From NCBI RefSeq assembly GCF_000007705.1, contig NC_005085.1, positions 3,047,752 through 3,111,751 of the forward strand: 64,000 bases of DNA, given 5' to 3'. Shown here piece after piece: positions 35,823 to 44,860 of this stretch. Position 1 is the first letter of the stretch, and each line of letters begins with the position of its first letter. Source of the DNA: Chromobacterium violaceum ATCC 12472. GTDB taxonomy: Bacteria > Pseudomonadota > Gammaproteobacteria > Burkholderiales > Chromobacteriaceae. The notes under the pieces are model-generated. The model was not told the DNA's origin, searched no databases, and saw nothing but the letters and a program-made list of their open reading frames with translations. The translations under genes were made by a program, and so were the position numbers.

Positions 35823-38018
35823 ATGAGTTATCTCCAGTACCCCCGCCTGGCCTTTTCAGGCCTGTTCCAGTCCGATGTCTCCACCGTCAACAACGATCCG
35901 CGCCATTTCGACAACGCCACGTTTGAAGAGCGCTTCCAGGATCCGCGTTACCAGCCGCCCGTCCAGGAAGACGCGGGCGGGGCCAAGATTTCGATCAACA
36001 ACGGCTGGTGGAACCCTTGGGGCACCGGCATTTTCGGCCTGAAGAACTGCGTCGTGCAGTCGGCGCTCGGACCGGATGGCCAGGAATGCCTGAGCAGCGG
36101 CGAAGATGCCGCCATCGGCCTATTCGTGGGCAATGCCGACGACCAGCCTTCCGGGAAGATGGTGGACCTGGATCCGGATTGGCAGCTGGCTTCCTGTATT
36201 TACGGGCAGGTGATCACCCTGCGCGCCGCCAACGGCCAGGTGCTGATGCGCGGCCAATACGCGCCCAATCCCTTCCGCGACCTGTGGTTCAACCGGGTGG
36301 GCAATATCCACGGCGACAGCGCGGCGTCCGCCATCTGGCAGACCCAGCTCACCAATGTGGAATGGAATCTGGACAAGATCAACAGCCCGGTGCTGCAGGC
36401 CTTGAAAACCATCTGCGAGCAACAGGGCAATATCCTGTCGCTGCGGCTGACCACCTACGGCTACGACGACGCATTGGGCGAAAGCTTCTTCTCCTACGGC
36501 ATCCTGCTGGGCGCCATCGGCCCCGCCTATCAAACCGAGCCGCAGTCCTTCATCCTGGGCCGCCGCTTCATTCCGGCCAACAATCTGCTGCCGTCCACGG
36601 CTTACCAGGCGGAAGACTATTTCCCCAATGTCGGCTGGTTCAGCGCGCAAGTGGTGACGAACGAGCAGACGAAAAGCAGCACCCTGTACGTGGATCTCAG
36701 CAATGCGCTGCCGCTGGTCTACCAACCCGCCCAGCCCCGGGCGGACGGCTCGCCCAACAGGCCGGCCGGCACGCCGGAAACGACCTATGTGGCCGATATC
36801 ACCTGCGGCAGCGGCAGCGGCAATCCTGCGGCGCCCAAGGAAGGCAATAGCAAGCAGTTGTGGCAACAGCCGCTGATCATCGCCCAGCTCACTTCCGCCA
36901 CCTTGCCGACCAGCCCTTATCTGCAACCGGGACAAACCGCCCCCACCCCGATAGCCTCGCAATACCAGCCGCTGGCCACCATAGACATCAGCAATGCCAA
37001 CCTGCTCAGCCGCAGCGGCATCGTCGCGGTGCCCATCCCCGAATCCATGCTGTCCAGCATCAATGAGCTGCCCCTGGCCTTGGTGACCTCGGCCAATCCC
37101 ATTACCGGCATCGCCCTGTTGCTGTGCTGCGAAGGAAATGGCGGCTGGGAAGTGCGGGCCGATCAATTCGCGCTGCGCCTCGATCCCAATGACCCGGCGG
37201 CCAATACCGTGGATTCCGATGTCTACGTCGCCCAATACGGCGTGCCGCTGGCCAATGCGCCCGTCTCGCTGGCGCTCGAGTCCACCGGCGCTCAGGTGGA
37301 TGTGGGCGACTGCCCCACCGACACGCCGCCGGAAACCACGCCCAAGGCCGCGCCGCCGACCTTCAACGTGCCCGCGGGCCAGCTCGCTTTCGTCCCGGGC
37401 CAGGCCGGCGCCGACGCCAACGGGACGGTGCAGTACACCATCAACGCCAACACCGACGCCAACGGCATGGTGAAGTTCGCCATCAACGGCCCCCAGGCGA
37501 TGGGCTATCCGCGCTATTACATCGACGGCCAGCTGTTCAACTACAGCTACAACATCTCGCCCAGCTCCGCTAATGGCAAGCCGACGGTGCAGCAGACCTT
37601 CGATCAGTACGTGATCGTCGTCCGCTCCACCTATGTAGTGCCCAGCAAGGTCACCTGGGACGACGTGCAACCGATTCTGCAGCAATACGCCAACCTGTAC
37701 CCGGTGATGAGCCAGGGGCTGTTCGACTTCTCAAAGAAAGAGCAGGCCGACGCCAACGCCTTCATCCTCAAGTTCGTGCTGGACAAGCCGGACGACGACC
37801 CGGACCAGATGCCGGTCACCCGCGACCTGTCCAGCAGCAAGCGCCGCGCGCTGATCCAGTATTTCGACAGCGTGCTGCAGGAGCAGGGACGCCCCCCCAG
37901 CATGCTGGACATGTTCGGCAAGCGCTGCCCCACCCGGGGCGGCGGTTCGCGCGCGGACTGCCCGGAAGGCGCTGTCGGCTATGGCAAGGGCGGCAAGCCC
38001 GATTGCCCGGCCAAGTAA
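35823..38018 (+). CDS. VioB N-terminal-half-like protein
   Basis: 731 aa, no signal peptide. The start SYLQYPRLAFSGLFQ...NNDPRHFDN parallels the beginning of VioB (DFPRIHFRGW...RDPHGHID, from memory). Near the end, ANLYPVMSQGLFDFS followed by MPVTRDLSSSKRRALIQYF matches VioB segments with LVYPFMSDKVFSL and MPSTRELSAPKARLFLKYL. VioB (about 1000 aa) then continues into a ferritin-like half; here that half is encoded by the next gene, 29 nt downstream. VioB/RebD/StaD enzymes couple imines derived from aromatic amino acids, so a related oxidative coupling is a reasonable guess. The C-terminal tail is Cys/Gly-rich. It heads the ebo operon. Confidence 0.75.
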   Translation: MSYLQYPRLAFSGLFQSDVSTVNNDPRHFDNATFEERFQDPRYQPPVQEDAGGAKISINNGWWNPWGTGIFGLKNCVVQSALGPDGQECLSSGEDAAIGLFVGNADDQPSGKMVDLDPDWQLASCIYGQVITLRAANGQVLMRGQYAPNPFRDLWFNRVGNIHGDSAASAIWQTQLTNVEWNLDKINSPVLQALKTICEQQGNILSLRLTTYGYDDALGESFFSYGILLGAIGPAYQTEPQSFILGRRFIPANNLLPSTAYQAEDYFPNVGWFSAQVVTNEQTKSSTLYVDLSNALPLVYQPAQPRADGSPNRPAGTPETTYVADITCGSGSGNPAAPKEGNSKQLWQQPLIIAQLTSATLPTSPYLQPGQTAPTPIASQYQPLATIDISNANLLSRSGIVAVPIPESMLSSINELPLALVTSANPITGIALLLCCEGNGGWEVRADQFALRLDPNDPAANTVDSDVYVAQYGVPLANAPVSLALESTGAQVDVGDCPTDTPPETTPKAAPPTFNVPAGQLAFVPGQAGADANGTVQYTINANTDANGMVKFAINGPQAMGYPRYYIDGQLFNYSYNISPSSANGKPTVQQTFDQYVIVVRSTYVVPSKVTWDDVQPILQQYANLYPVMSQGLFDFSKKEQADANAFILKFVLDKPDDDPDQMPVTRDLSSSKRRALIQYFDSVLQEQGRPPSMLDMFGKRCPTRGGGSRADCPEGAVGYGKGGKPDCPAK

Positions 38019-38047
38019 CCGAGCCTCCATTCTGAAAGGGTACGAAT

Positions 38048-39259
38048 ATGCTGCGCATCAAACAGAGCATCATCAATCAGCTGCTGCAGGGCTGTGGCCT
38101 GGATGAGCTGAAAAAGGCCGTGAACACCGCGATAGCGCTCGAGTTTTCCACCATCCCGCCCTATCTGACCGGCCTGTTTTCCATCATGCCCGGCAGCAAC
38201 CAGAGGGCCTCGGCCCTGATTCAATCGGTGGTGACCGAGGAAATGCTGCACCTGACGCTGGCGTCCAACATCCTGATCGCCATCGGCGGCAATCCGGACA
38301 TCGTCGCCATCGGCCGCTCCCTGGTCTATCCGGGGCCGCTGCCGGACAAGATAGACAATGACCTGCAGGTGGGACTGGCCGCGCTGAGCAAACCTCAACT
38401 GCAAAACGTGTTCATGGCGATAGAGCGGCCGGAAACCAAGCCGGGGGAAATCCTGCCGGGCGAAGAAGTGCCGCAGCCTACGCCGGTCAACCCCGGCGAA
38501 TTCGGCTCCATCGGCCAGTTCTACCAGGCGCTGCTGATCGGCCTGACCCTGGCCAACGCCAGCAATCCGGAACTGTTCTCCAATCCCAGGCTGGACCAGC
38601 AGCTGGACATCAGCAAATGGTTCCCGCCGGTGCCGACCGCGCCGGCCCAGGGCAAGATCCGCAACCTCGACGACGCGGCGCTGGCGATCAACACCATCGT
38701 GATCCAGGGTGAAGGCATACAGACCGATGACCAGGACCGCGGCAATCTGGAAGGCCAACGCCTGGAGAGCAAGCCCAGACCCGCCCTGCTGAACGCGCGC
38801 ATCCTGCCGCGGCATCAGGGCGCCGCAGAGCGCGGCGCGTCGGCTCAGAATGTCTTTCCAGGGGACGGCGACGGCAGCTACGCGCACTATTTCAAGTTCG
38901 GCGAGATCTTCCACGGCCGCGAGCTGATGCCGGACCTCGAAGCTGTTTCAGGCTGGTCCTACAACGGCGCGCCGGTGCCGCTGGACGAGAGCCGGATCTA
39001 CAACTTCCTGCCCAACGCCGCCGTCAGCGACTACCTGCCCGGCTCATCGGCGGCAGTGGCCGCCCAACGCTTCTACGACACTTACCAGATGCTGCTGACC
39101 AGCCTGGACCAAGTGTTCAACGGCAAGCCGGCGGCCATGGACCAAGCGATGGGCCTGATGTATCAGCTGAAGCTGCAGGCGCAGCAGGTGGCGCAATGCC
39201 CGGTCGGCGGCAACGCGTCCAATCTGATGGCGGCGCCGCCGTTCATGCTGATCCGTTGA
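38048..39259 (+). CDS. Ferritin-like protein corresponding to the VioB C-terminal half
   Basis: 403-aa ferritin-like diiron-type protein. ELKKAVNTAIALEFSTIPPYL (first Glu ligand region, residues 20-40), SVVTEEMLHLTLASNILIAIGG (EExxH, about 57-78) and YFKFGEIFHGREL (third ligand region) match the VioB/Ferritin-like family (VioB has ELRKAVDLELSVMLQYLYA and IAHEEMIHYLVVNNLLMALGE, from memory). An inserted loop between helices includes repeated Pro/Glu. AAGGG precedes the ATG. Directly downstream of the VioB-N-like gene, so the two products probably form one enzyme. Followed 66 nt later by eboD. Confidence 0.8.
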   Translation: MLRIKQSIINQLLQGCGLDELKKAVNTAIALEFSTIPPYLTGLFSIMPGSNQRASALIQSVVTEEMLHLTLASNILIAIGGNPDIVAIGRSLVYPGPLPDKIDNDLQVGLAALSKPQLQNVFMAIERPETKPGEILPGEEVPQPTPVNPGEFGSIGQFYQALLIGLTLANASNPELFSNPRLDQQLDISKWFPPVPTAPAQGKIRNLDDAALAINTIVIQGEGIQTDDQDRGNLEGQRLESKPRPALLNARILPRHQGAAERGASAQNVFPGDGDGSYAHYFKFGEIFHGRELMPDLEAVSGWSYNGAPVPLDESRIYNFLPNAAVSDYLPGSSAAVAAQRFYDTYQMLLTSLDQVFNGKPAAMDQAMGLMYQLKLQAQQVAQCPVGGNASNLMAAPPFMLIR

Positions 39260-39325
39260 TCCGCCCATGGCCACGCGTTCCGGCAAGCTTGCCGAAGCGC
39301 GTGGCTTACGCACCAGGAGATGCCG

Positions 39326-40606
39326 ATGACCGGAACGGATGCTCTTCGCCCTCTCTCCAACGACAGCGGAGCAGAAACCGACGACAAGCCGGACTCGCCG
39401 CGGCAACTGCGGCTGATCCATGACTTCAGCGTGGTCCACACCCGCGACGTCTTCGCCGCCGACAATCCCGTCCTGCTTGAAACCTTGCGCCGCCGCGAAG
39501 CCGACAAGCGGCACCGGGTGGCGGTTTTCGTCGACGACGGCGTGTTGCGGGCCTGTCCGAAACTGCCGCAACGCATCCGCGGCTACGCGCAAGCGCATGC
39601 GTCCCACCTGGAGATAATCGGCGAGATCGTGCCGGTGCCGGGCGGGGAAGCCTGCAAGAACGATCCCCAGCAACTGTGGCGGCTGCTGCAGGCGCTGGCG
39701 GATCGGAATATCGACCGCCACTCCTACGCGCTGGCCATAGGCGGCGGCGCGGCGCTGGACGCCGTAGGCCTGGCCGCGTCGCTGTTCCATCGCGGCGTGC
39801 GCCACATCCGACTGCCGTCCACGGTGCTGTCCCAGGCCGACAGCGGCGTCGGGGTCAAGAACGCCATCAACTGGAACGGCCAGAAAAACCTGCTGGGCAG
39901 CTTCGCCGTGCCCTGGGCCGTCATCAACGACGCGGCGCTGATAGACGGTCTGCCCGCGCGCGAGAAGCGCGCCGGCATGGCCGAGGCGGTGAAGGTGGCG
40001 CTGATCCGCGACGCGTCATTCTTCCGTTGGCTGGAGGCCCGCGCCGACGCGCTCGCCCGCTTCGAACCCCGGGATCTGGAGCAACTGATACGACGCTCGG
40101 CGGCGCTGCACCTGCGCCAGATCACCCAAGGCGGCGACCCGTTCGAACAGGGTTCGGCGCGGCCGCTGGATTATGGCCACTGGATCGCCCACAAGCTGGA
40201 GCGGCTAAGCGGCCATGCGCTGAACCACGGCGAGGCGGTGGCCATAGGCGTCGCCTGCGACGCGCGCCACTCCGTCTTGGCCGGCCTGCTGCCGGAGGGC
40301 GGCGAAACGCGCGTCTGGCAGCTGCTGCGCGCGCTGGGCTTCGAGCTATGGCACGAGCAACTGCTGGCCAGGGACGAGCACGGCCGGCTGGCGCTGCTGC
40401 GCGGCCTGGACGAATTCCGCGAACACCTGGGCGGCGACTTGTGCGTGACCCTGCTGGCGGAGCTGGGGCGCGGCTGCGAAGTGGACAGCATCGCCGAGGA
40501 GCGGGTGATGCGCAGCATCCTCTGGCTGCAACGATGCCTCGCCTCCTCCCCGGCATCCGCGCACGCGGATACCGCCGCGGCCGCCGCCTGCGGGGCCGCG
40601 CGATGA
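39326..40606 (+). CDS. eboD: EboD, 3-dehydroquinate-synthase-like cyclase
   Basis: 426-aa protein of the AroB/2-epi-5-epi-valiolone synthase superfamily of sugar-phosphate cyclases. NAD-binding GGGAALDAVGLAASLFHRG near 135-153, LPSTVLSQADSGVGVKNAINW, metal Glu in GMAEAVKVALI and metal His residues in LDYGHWIAHKLE and LNHGEAVAIG are all present, so it may be catalytic. The start at 39326 has AGGAG at 6 nt; the ATG at 39320 abuts the site. Known ebo clusters always carry such a gene; its substrate is not established. Its stop overlaps the start of eboE by 4 bp. Confidence 0.92.
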   Translation: MTGTDALRPLSNDSGAETDDKPDSPRQLRLIHDFSVVHTRDVFAADNPVLLETLRRREADKRHRVAVFVDDGVLRACPKLPQRIRGYAQAHASHLEIIGEIVPVPGGEACKNDPQQLWRLLQALADRNIDRHSYALAIGGGAALDAVGLAASLFHRGVRHIRLPSTVLSQADSGVGVKNAINWNGQKNLLGSFAVPWAVINDAALIDGLPAREKRAGMAEAVKVALIRDASFFRWLEARADALARFEPRDLEQLIRRSAALHLRQITQGGDPFEQGSARPLDYGHWIAHKLERLSGHALNHGEAVAIGVACDARHSVLAGLLPEGGETRVWQLLRALGFELWHEQLLARDEHGRLALLRGLDEFREHLGGDLCVTLLAELGRGCEVDSIAEERVMRSILWLQRCLASSPASAHADTAAAAACGAAR

Positions 40607-41832
40607 AGCTGGCCCACCTGCCCCTGCCCGCGCACCTGTCCTATTGCACCAATATCCATGCCGGCGACAGCCTGGCCGAAGTCGAGGCCAGCCTGGACGG
40701 CTTCCTGCCGGCGATCCGCGCCCATCTGGAAGAATGGCGGGCGCTGGATTCCGCCGCGCCCTTCGGCCTGGGCCTGCGGTTGTCCGCCCAGGCGGCGGAA
40801 AGCCTGCTCGACGAAGATGCGCTGCGCGCTTTCGCCGCTCGGCTGGCGTCGCTGCGCGCCTACGTGTTCACCATCAACGCCTTTCCCTGGGGCAACTTCC
40901 ACCAGCGGCCAGTCAAACAGGCCGTGTATCAGCCGGACTGGCGCAGCAGCCGGCGCCTCGCCTATACCCTGCATTGCGCGCGGACGCTGGCCGCCTTGCT
41001 GCCCGATGGCGTCGAGGGCAGCATTTCCACCGTGCCGCTGGGCTTCGCCGCCGGGGATCGCGCAACCGCGATGGCGGACTGTCTGCCGCAACTGCGCCAG
41101 GCTGTGCTTGAGCTCAGCCTGCTGATGCGCGCGACCGGCAAGGAAATCGTCCTGGCGCTGGAGCCGGAGCCGGCCTGCCTGCTGGAGAATGCCGCCGACA
41201 CGCTGCTTTTCTTCCGGCGATATTGGTTCGCCGACGACAATCTGGCGCAGCTGGCCCGGCTGGCCGCCTGCTCGCAGCCCGAGGCGCGGCGGCTGGCGCA
41301 ACGCCACCTGGGCGTCTGCTACGACGTATGCCATGGCGCGGTGGAGTTCGAAGACCCCTGCGCCGCGCTCTCAGGCTTGCGGGACGCCGGCGTCCGCGTC
41401 GCCAAGATCCAGTTGTCCTGCGCGCTGCGCGCCGAAGCCATGGACCCGCTCGTCGCGCGCCAGCTCCAGTCCTTCGACGACGGCGTCTACCTGCACCAGG
41501 TGGTCAGGCGCGGCGCCGACGGCCTGCGCCGCCACGCCGACCTGCCGCAAGCCTTGGCCCTGCCCGCTGATGCCATCCAGGGAGAAGCATGGCGCGTGCA
41601 TTGCCATGTGCCGCTGTTCTGGCAAGCGCCGCCCGAGGCAGGCCTGGCCAGCACCCGCGACAGCCTGGACGCGGTGCTGGCTATGCTGAGCCGGCAGCCC
41701 GTCAGCGCCCATCTCGAGGTGGAAACCTATACCTGGGACGTCTTGCCGCCCCAATTGCGCGAAATCCCCAAGGCCCAAGCCATCGCGCTCGAACTGCATG
41801 CTGTCCTCAAGGAGTTGCGCCATGAGCGGTGA
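40603..41832 (+). CDS. eboE: EboE, TIM-barrel metabolite-traffic protein
   Basis: 409-aa protein of the xylose-isomerase-like TIM-barrel fold. Recognisable ebo signature segments: LSYCTNIHAGDSLAEV at the start, FTINAFPWGNFH near 88-99, ALEPEP (about 185-190), CYDVCHGAVEFED and CHVPLF. Acidic and His residues in these positions could form a metal site as in sugar isomerases. Coupled to eboD (4-bp overlap upstream) and to eboC (11-bp overlap downstream), so the three are made together. Exact activity unknown. Confidence 0.92.
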   Translation: MKLAHLPLPAHLSYCTNIHAGDSLAEVEASLDGFLPAIRAHLEEWRALDSAAPFGLGLRLSAQAAESLLDEDALRAFAARLASLRAYVFTINAFPWGNFHQRPVKQAVYQPDWRSSRRLAYTLHCARTLAALLPDGVEGSISTVPLGFAAGDRATAMADCLPQLRQAVLELSLLMRATGKEIVLALEPEPACLLENAADTLLFFRRYWFADDNLAQLARLAACSQPEARRLAQRHLGVCYDVCHGAVEFEDPCAALSGLRDAGVRVAKIQLSCALRAEAMDPLVARQLQSFDDGVYLHQVVRRGADGLRRHADLPQALALPADAIQGEAWRVHCHVPLFWQAPPEAGLASTRDSLDAVLAMLSRQPVSAHLEVETYTWDVLPPQLREIPKAQAIALELHAVLKELRHER

Positions 41833-42763
41833 AGCCGTTTCGTCGATGCCGGTCTGGCTTCGCCTGGGCCGCGTTTCCAATCTGCCCACCGTGCTCAGCA
41901 ACGCGCTGGCCGCCGCCCTGCTGGGCTCGGCATCCGGCGGTCGTCCTCTGGATGCGCAGTCGCTGGCGGCCCTGCCCGGCCTGATGCTGTCGATGTGCCT
42001 GTTCTACGTGGGAGGAATGTATCTCAACGACGCCTTCGATCGCGAGATCGACGCCCGCGAACGCCCGCAACGCCCCATCCCTTCCGGCGAGGCGCGCGCG
42101 CAAACGGTTTTCGCCTGCGGCTTCGGCATGCTGCTGGCCGGATGGCTGCTGCTGGGGCGGTACGGCAACAGCTACAGCCAGGCCTACGGCGCGCTGCTGG
42201 CCTGCTCCATCGTGCTGTACAACATTTGGCACAAGAACAATCCCTGCAGCCCGCTGCTGATGGGCGCCTGCCGCGCCCTGCTGTGCCTGTGCGTCGGCTC
42301 GGCCTTCGCCGGCGGCACGCCGCCCCTGTTATGCCTCGCCGCCGCCCTGCTGCTGGCGCACATCGTCGGCCTCAGCCACGCCGCCAAGCAGGAAAGCCTG
42401 GACCGGATCGGCGCCCTTTGGCCGCTGGCCGTGCTCGGCCTGGCGCCGTTGGCCTACGCGCTGCTGGCGCTGGCCCGGCTTGCCGCGGATGCGACGCCCC
42501 AGGCCTGGCAAGCGCTGGCGCTGACCGCCTTGCTGGCCGCCGCCCTGGCCGCCGCGCTGGCGTTCGCCGTCGCGCGCCTGCTCAAGCGCGCCGCGCCCGG
42601 CGCCGTCGGACAGGCGGTGGCGGGCATGATCGCCGCCGTCAGCCTGCTGGATGGACTGGCGCTGGCCGCCGGCCTGCCGCAACCCGCCCCCGGCGCCGTC
42701 CTCGCCTGCGCGGCGGCCTACTGCGCCACCCGCGTGCTGCAAACCTACATTCCGGGAACCTGA
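41822..42763 (+). CDS. eboC: EboC, UbiA-like membrane prenyltransferase
   Basis: 313-aa integral membrane protein with about eight to nine hydrophobic helices. The first prenyl-diphosphate motif is NDAFDREIDARERPQRPIPSG (near 63-83). The usual second Asp-rich motif is only partly kept (HAAKQESLDRIG), so transferase activity is likely but not certain. In UbiA-type enzymes a polyprenyl chain is attached to an aromatic or sugar acceptor; in this operon the cyclase EboD could provide the acceptor. The ATG lies inside the end of eboE, 11 bp overlap. Confidence 0.92.
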   Translation: MSGEAVSSMPVWLRLGRVSNLPTVLSNALAAALLGSASGGRPLDAQSLAALPGLMLSMCLFYVGGMYLNDAFDREIDARERPQRPIPSGEARAQTVFACGFGMLLAGWLLLGRYGNSYSQAYGALLACSIVLYNIWHKNNPCSPLLMGACRALLCLCVGSAFAGGTPPLLCLAAALLLAHIVGLSHAAKQESLDRIGALWPLAVLGLAPLAYALLALARLAADATPQAWQALALTALLAAALAAALAFAVARLLKRAAPGAVGQAVAGMIAAVSLLDGLALAAGLPQPAPGAVLACAAAYCATRVLQTYIPGT

Positions 42764-42765
42764 AC

Positions 42766-43734
42766 ATGCGCGACCAACATGACATTGCGGCGACGTCCCT
42801 GTCGGATCCGCTGGCTCGAGCCCCATCGCCCGACGGTGCGTGGATTGCGTGGCAATCCAGCCGGCGAGCCTGGCAGAACCTGCTGCGAAGCTGGCTGGAC
42901 GCCCGCGCCGATGGCGATTGGTACGCCCGGCAATGCCAGGACCTGGCGCACGCTACCGCGAGCGACCGTCCGTTGAATTTGCTGTTCAAGGCCATGGGCA
43001 TCGCGCCGCGCAAGCTGGGCAAACGAGACCTGGCATTGAGCGGCGCGGAGCAAAGCGCGGCCCTAGTCTTGCAGCCCGGATTCGACGCCAGCCGCTGGAG
43101 CGTGGACCAGGCGGCCCGCGTGGGCCTGGTGCTGGCCGCGGCCGGCCGCCTGCCCGACGGCGCCGCCTTCGCCGCCCTGCTCGACGAGTTGTCGAACCAG
43201 GGAGACATCCAGGAACAGATCGCCCTGTACCAGGGATTCGCCCTGTATCCGCGAGACCCGGCCCTGCTGGCGCGGGCGGGCGAGGCGGTCCGCAGCGGCA
43301 TCCGCCCTGTCTTCGCAGCCTTCGCCCTGCGCAATCCATGGCCGCAAGCCATGCTGCCGCAAGCGGCGTGGAACCAGATGCTGGTCAAAACCTTCTTCCT
43401 GGACCTGCCGCTGTGGCCGATCCAGGGGCTGGCCGGCCGCGCCGACGAGGAACTGGGCGAGATACTGTGCGACCTGGCGGCGGAGCGCGCCGCCGCCGGA
43501 CGCGGACTGAATCCGGAAATCTGGCGCCTGCTGGCGTTGTCCCCCTCCCCCCGCGGACACGCCTTGCTGCGCGAGCGCTTCGCCTCGGAGAGAGACGGCT
43601 CCATCCTGATGCCGGCCTTGCGGCTGGCGGCGCAGGAAAGCCCGCATCAGGCGGTGCGCGCGCTGGCGCTGCCCGCGCCGCCCGGAACGGCGTTCGCGGA
43701 CGAGTGGGCGGAGTTGGCCCAGTGGCGGGAATAA
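42766..43734 (+). CDS. eboA: EboA-domain protein
   Basis: 322-aa soluble, helix-rich protein with the EboA arrangement: WQNLLRSWLDA, an Arg/Lys-rich stretch (MGIAPRKLGKRDL), NPWPQAMLPQAAWNQMLVKTFFLDLPLWPIQGL (the most conserved ebo segment) and ERAAAGRGLNPEIWRLL near 240-256. No enzyme motif is seen. It starts 2 nt after the eboC stop. EboA proteins have no assigned biochemical function. Confidence 0.88.
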   Translation: MRDQHDIAATSLSDPLARAPSPDGAWIAWQSSRRAWQNLLRSWLDARADGDWYARQCQDLAHATASDRPLNLLFKAMGIAPRKLGKRDLALSGAEQSAALVLQPGFDASRWSVDQAARVGLVLAAAGRLPDGAAFAALLDELSNQGDIQEQIALYQGFALYPRDPALLARAGEAVRSGIRPVFAAFALRNPWPQAMLPQAAWNQMLVKTFFLDLPLWPIQGLAGRADEELGEILCDLAAERAAAGRGLNPEIWRLLALSPSPRGHALLRERFASERDGSILMPALRLAAQESPHQAVRALALPAPPGTAFADEWAELAQWRE

Positions 43735-43756
43735 ACACAACCAAGGGGGAAGCAAG

Positions 43757-44830
43757 ATGAGCGACATCCAGCACGCAATCGAAGAGATGTTTTCCGAACG
43801 CAGCGCGGCCTGCCCCTGCTGCGGAGCGACCCTGAGCCCGGAAATGCTGCGCGGCCTGCTGAAACAGGCCGAAAGCCTGCAAGGGGAAAAACAGGCGTTT
43901 CGCCGGCTGGCGCCGGACGCCGGCGGCATGCTGATCGACCCTCACGCGCACATGATCGCCCGCACCACCGACGACTACGAGGCGATGGCCGCCAGCGGCG
44001 TCGTCGCCGTGATCGAGCCGGCGTTCTGGCTGGGACAGGCGCGCACCAACGTGGGCAGCTTCGTCGATTACTTCTCGACCATCACCGGCTTCGAGCGCTT
44101 CCGCGCCGCGCAATTCGGCATCCGCCACTACTGCGCGATAGGCCTCAACCCGAAGGAGGCCAACAACCGCGAACTCGCCGATGCCGTGCTCGACGTCCTG
44201 CCGCGCTACCTGGGCAAGGAAGGCGTGGTGGCGCTGGGAGAAATCGGCTACGACGAACAGACCGAACTGGAAGACCGCGCCTTCCGCGCGCAAATCGAGC
44301 TGGCCCAGGAATTCGACCTGCCGATCATGATCCACACGCCGCACCGCGACAAGAAACGCGGCACCCGGCGGACCATGGACACGCTGGAAGCCTGCGGCTT
44401 CGATCCCGCGCGCTGCGTGATAGACCACAACAACGAGGAAACGGCGCAGGAGGTGCTGGACCGCGGCTATTGGTGCGCGTTCACCATCTACCCCTCCACC
44501 AAGATGGGCAACGATCGGTTGGCCGCCATCGTGGAACGCTATGGCCCGGAACGCATCATCGTGGATTCCGCCTGCGACTGGGGCGTGTCCGATCCGCTGG
44601 CGGTGGCCAAGTCGGCGCGCATCATGGCCGCCCACGGCCTGGGCGAGGCCGCGATACGGCAGGTGGTCTACCACAACGCGCTGGCGGTTTACGGCCTGAA
44701 CGGCGAAATGAGCGAGACCCACTGGCTGGAGCCCGATCCGGTGGATCAACGCACGCTGTACGGCGGCAACTCGGTGCTGCGCGGCCAAACGCCGCGCGTG
44801 GATCAAGACAACCCGGATCGCATCGTATGA
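43757..44830 (+). CDS. eboB: EboB, TatD-family metal-dependent hydrolase with N-terminal Cys extension
   Basis: 357-aa protein. Residues about 58-340 are a TatD-like amidohydrolase TIM barrel: metal-binding DPHAH (62-66), GLNPKEAN, LGEIGYDE (catalytic-site Glu), MIHTPHRDK, IDHNNEET and DSACDWG. The first 57 residues are extra and contain CPCCGATLS, a zinc-ribbon-like Cys pair; usual EboB proteins begin near the LIDPHAHM strand, as far as I know. It lies 22 nt after eboA behind an AAGGGGGAAG site. Substrate unknown; TatD relatives are nucleases or amidases. Confidence 0.9.
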   Translation: MSDIQHAIEEMFSERSAACPCCGATLSPEMLRGLLKQAESLQGEKQAFRRLAPDAGGMLIDPHAHMIARTTDDYEAMAASGVVAVIEPAFWLGQARTNVGSFVDYFSTITGFERFRAAQFGIRHYCAIGLNPKEANNRELADAVLDVLPRYLGKEGVVALGEIGYDEQTELEDRAFRAQIELAQEFDLPIMIHTPHRDKKRGTRRTMDTLEACGFDPARCVIDHNNEETAQEVLDRGYWCAFTIYPSTKMGNDRLAAIVERYGPERIIVDSACDWGVSDPLAVAKSARIMAAHGLGEAAIRQVVYHNALAVYGLNGEMSETHWLEPDPVDQRTLYGGNSVLRGQTPRVDQDNPDRIV

Positions 44831-44860
44831 GGCGCGAAGAGCCAAAGAAAGGAAAAAGGC

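Noticed and set aside
35823-39259. VioB pair as a frameshifted pseudogene
   Set aside because: Each half has its own start, ribosome-binding site and intact frame, with a normal 29-nt gap.
39676-41832. 718-codon ORF covering eboD and eboE in one frame
   Set aside because: Its first 300 codons are an out-of-frame shadow of eboD; the real eboE starts at 40603 within it.
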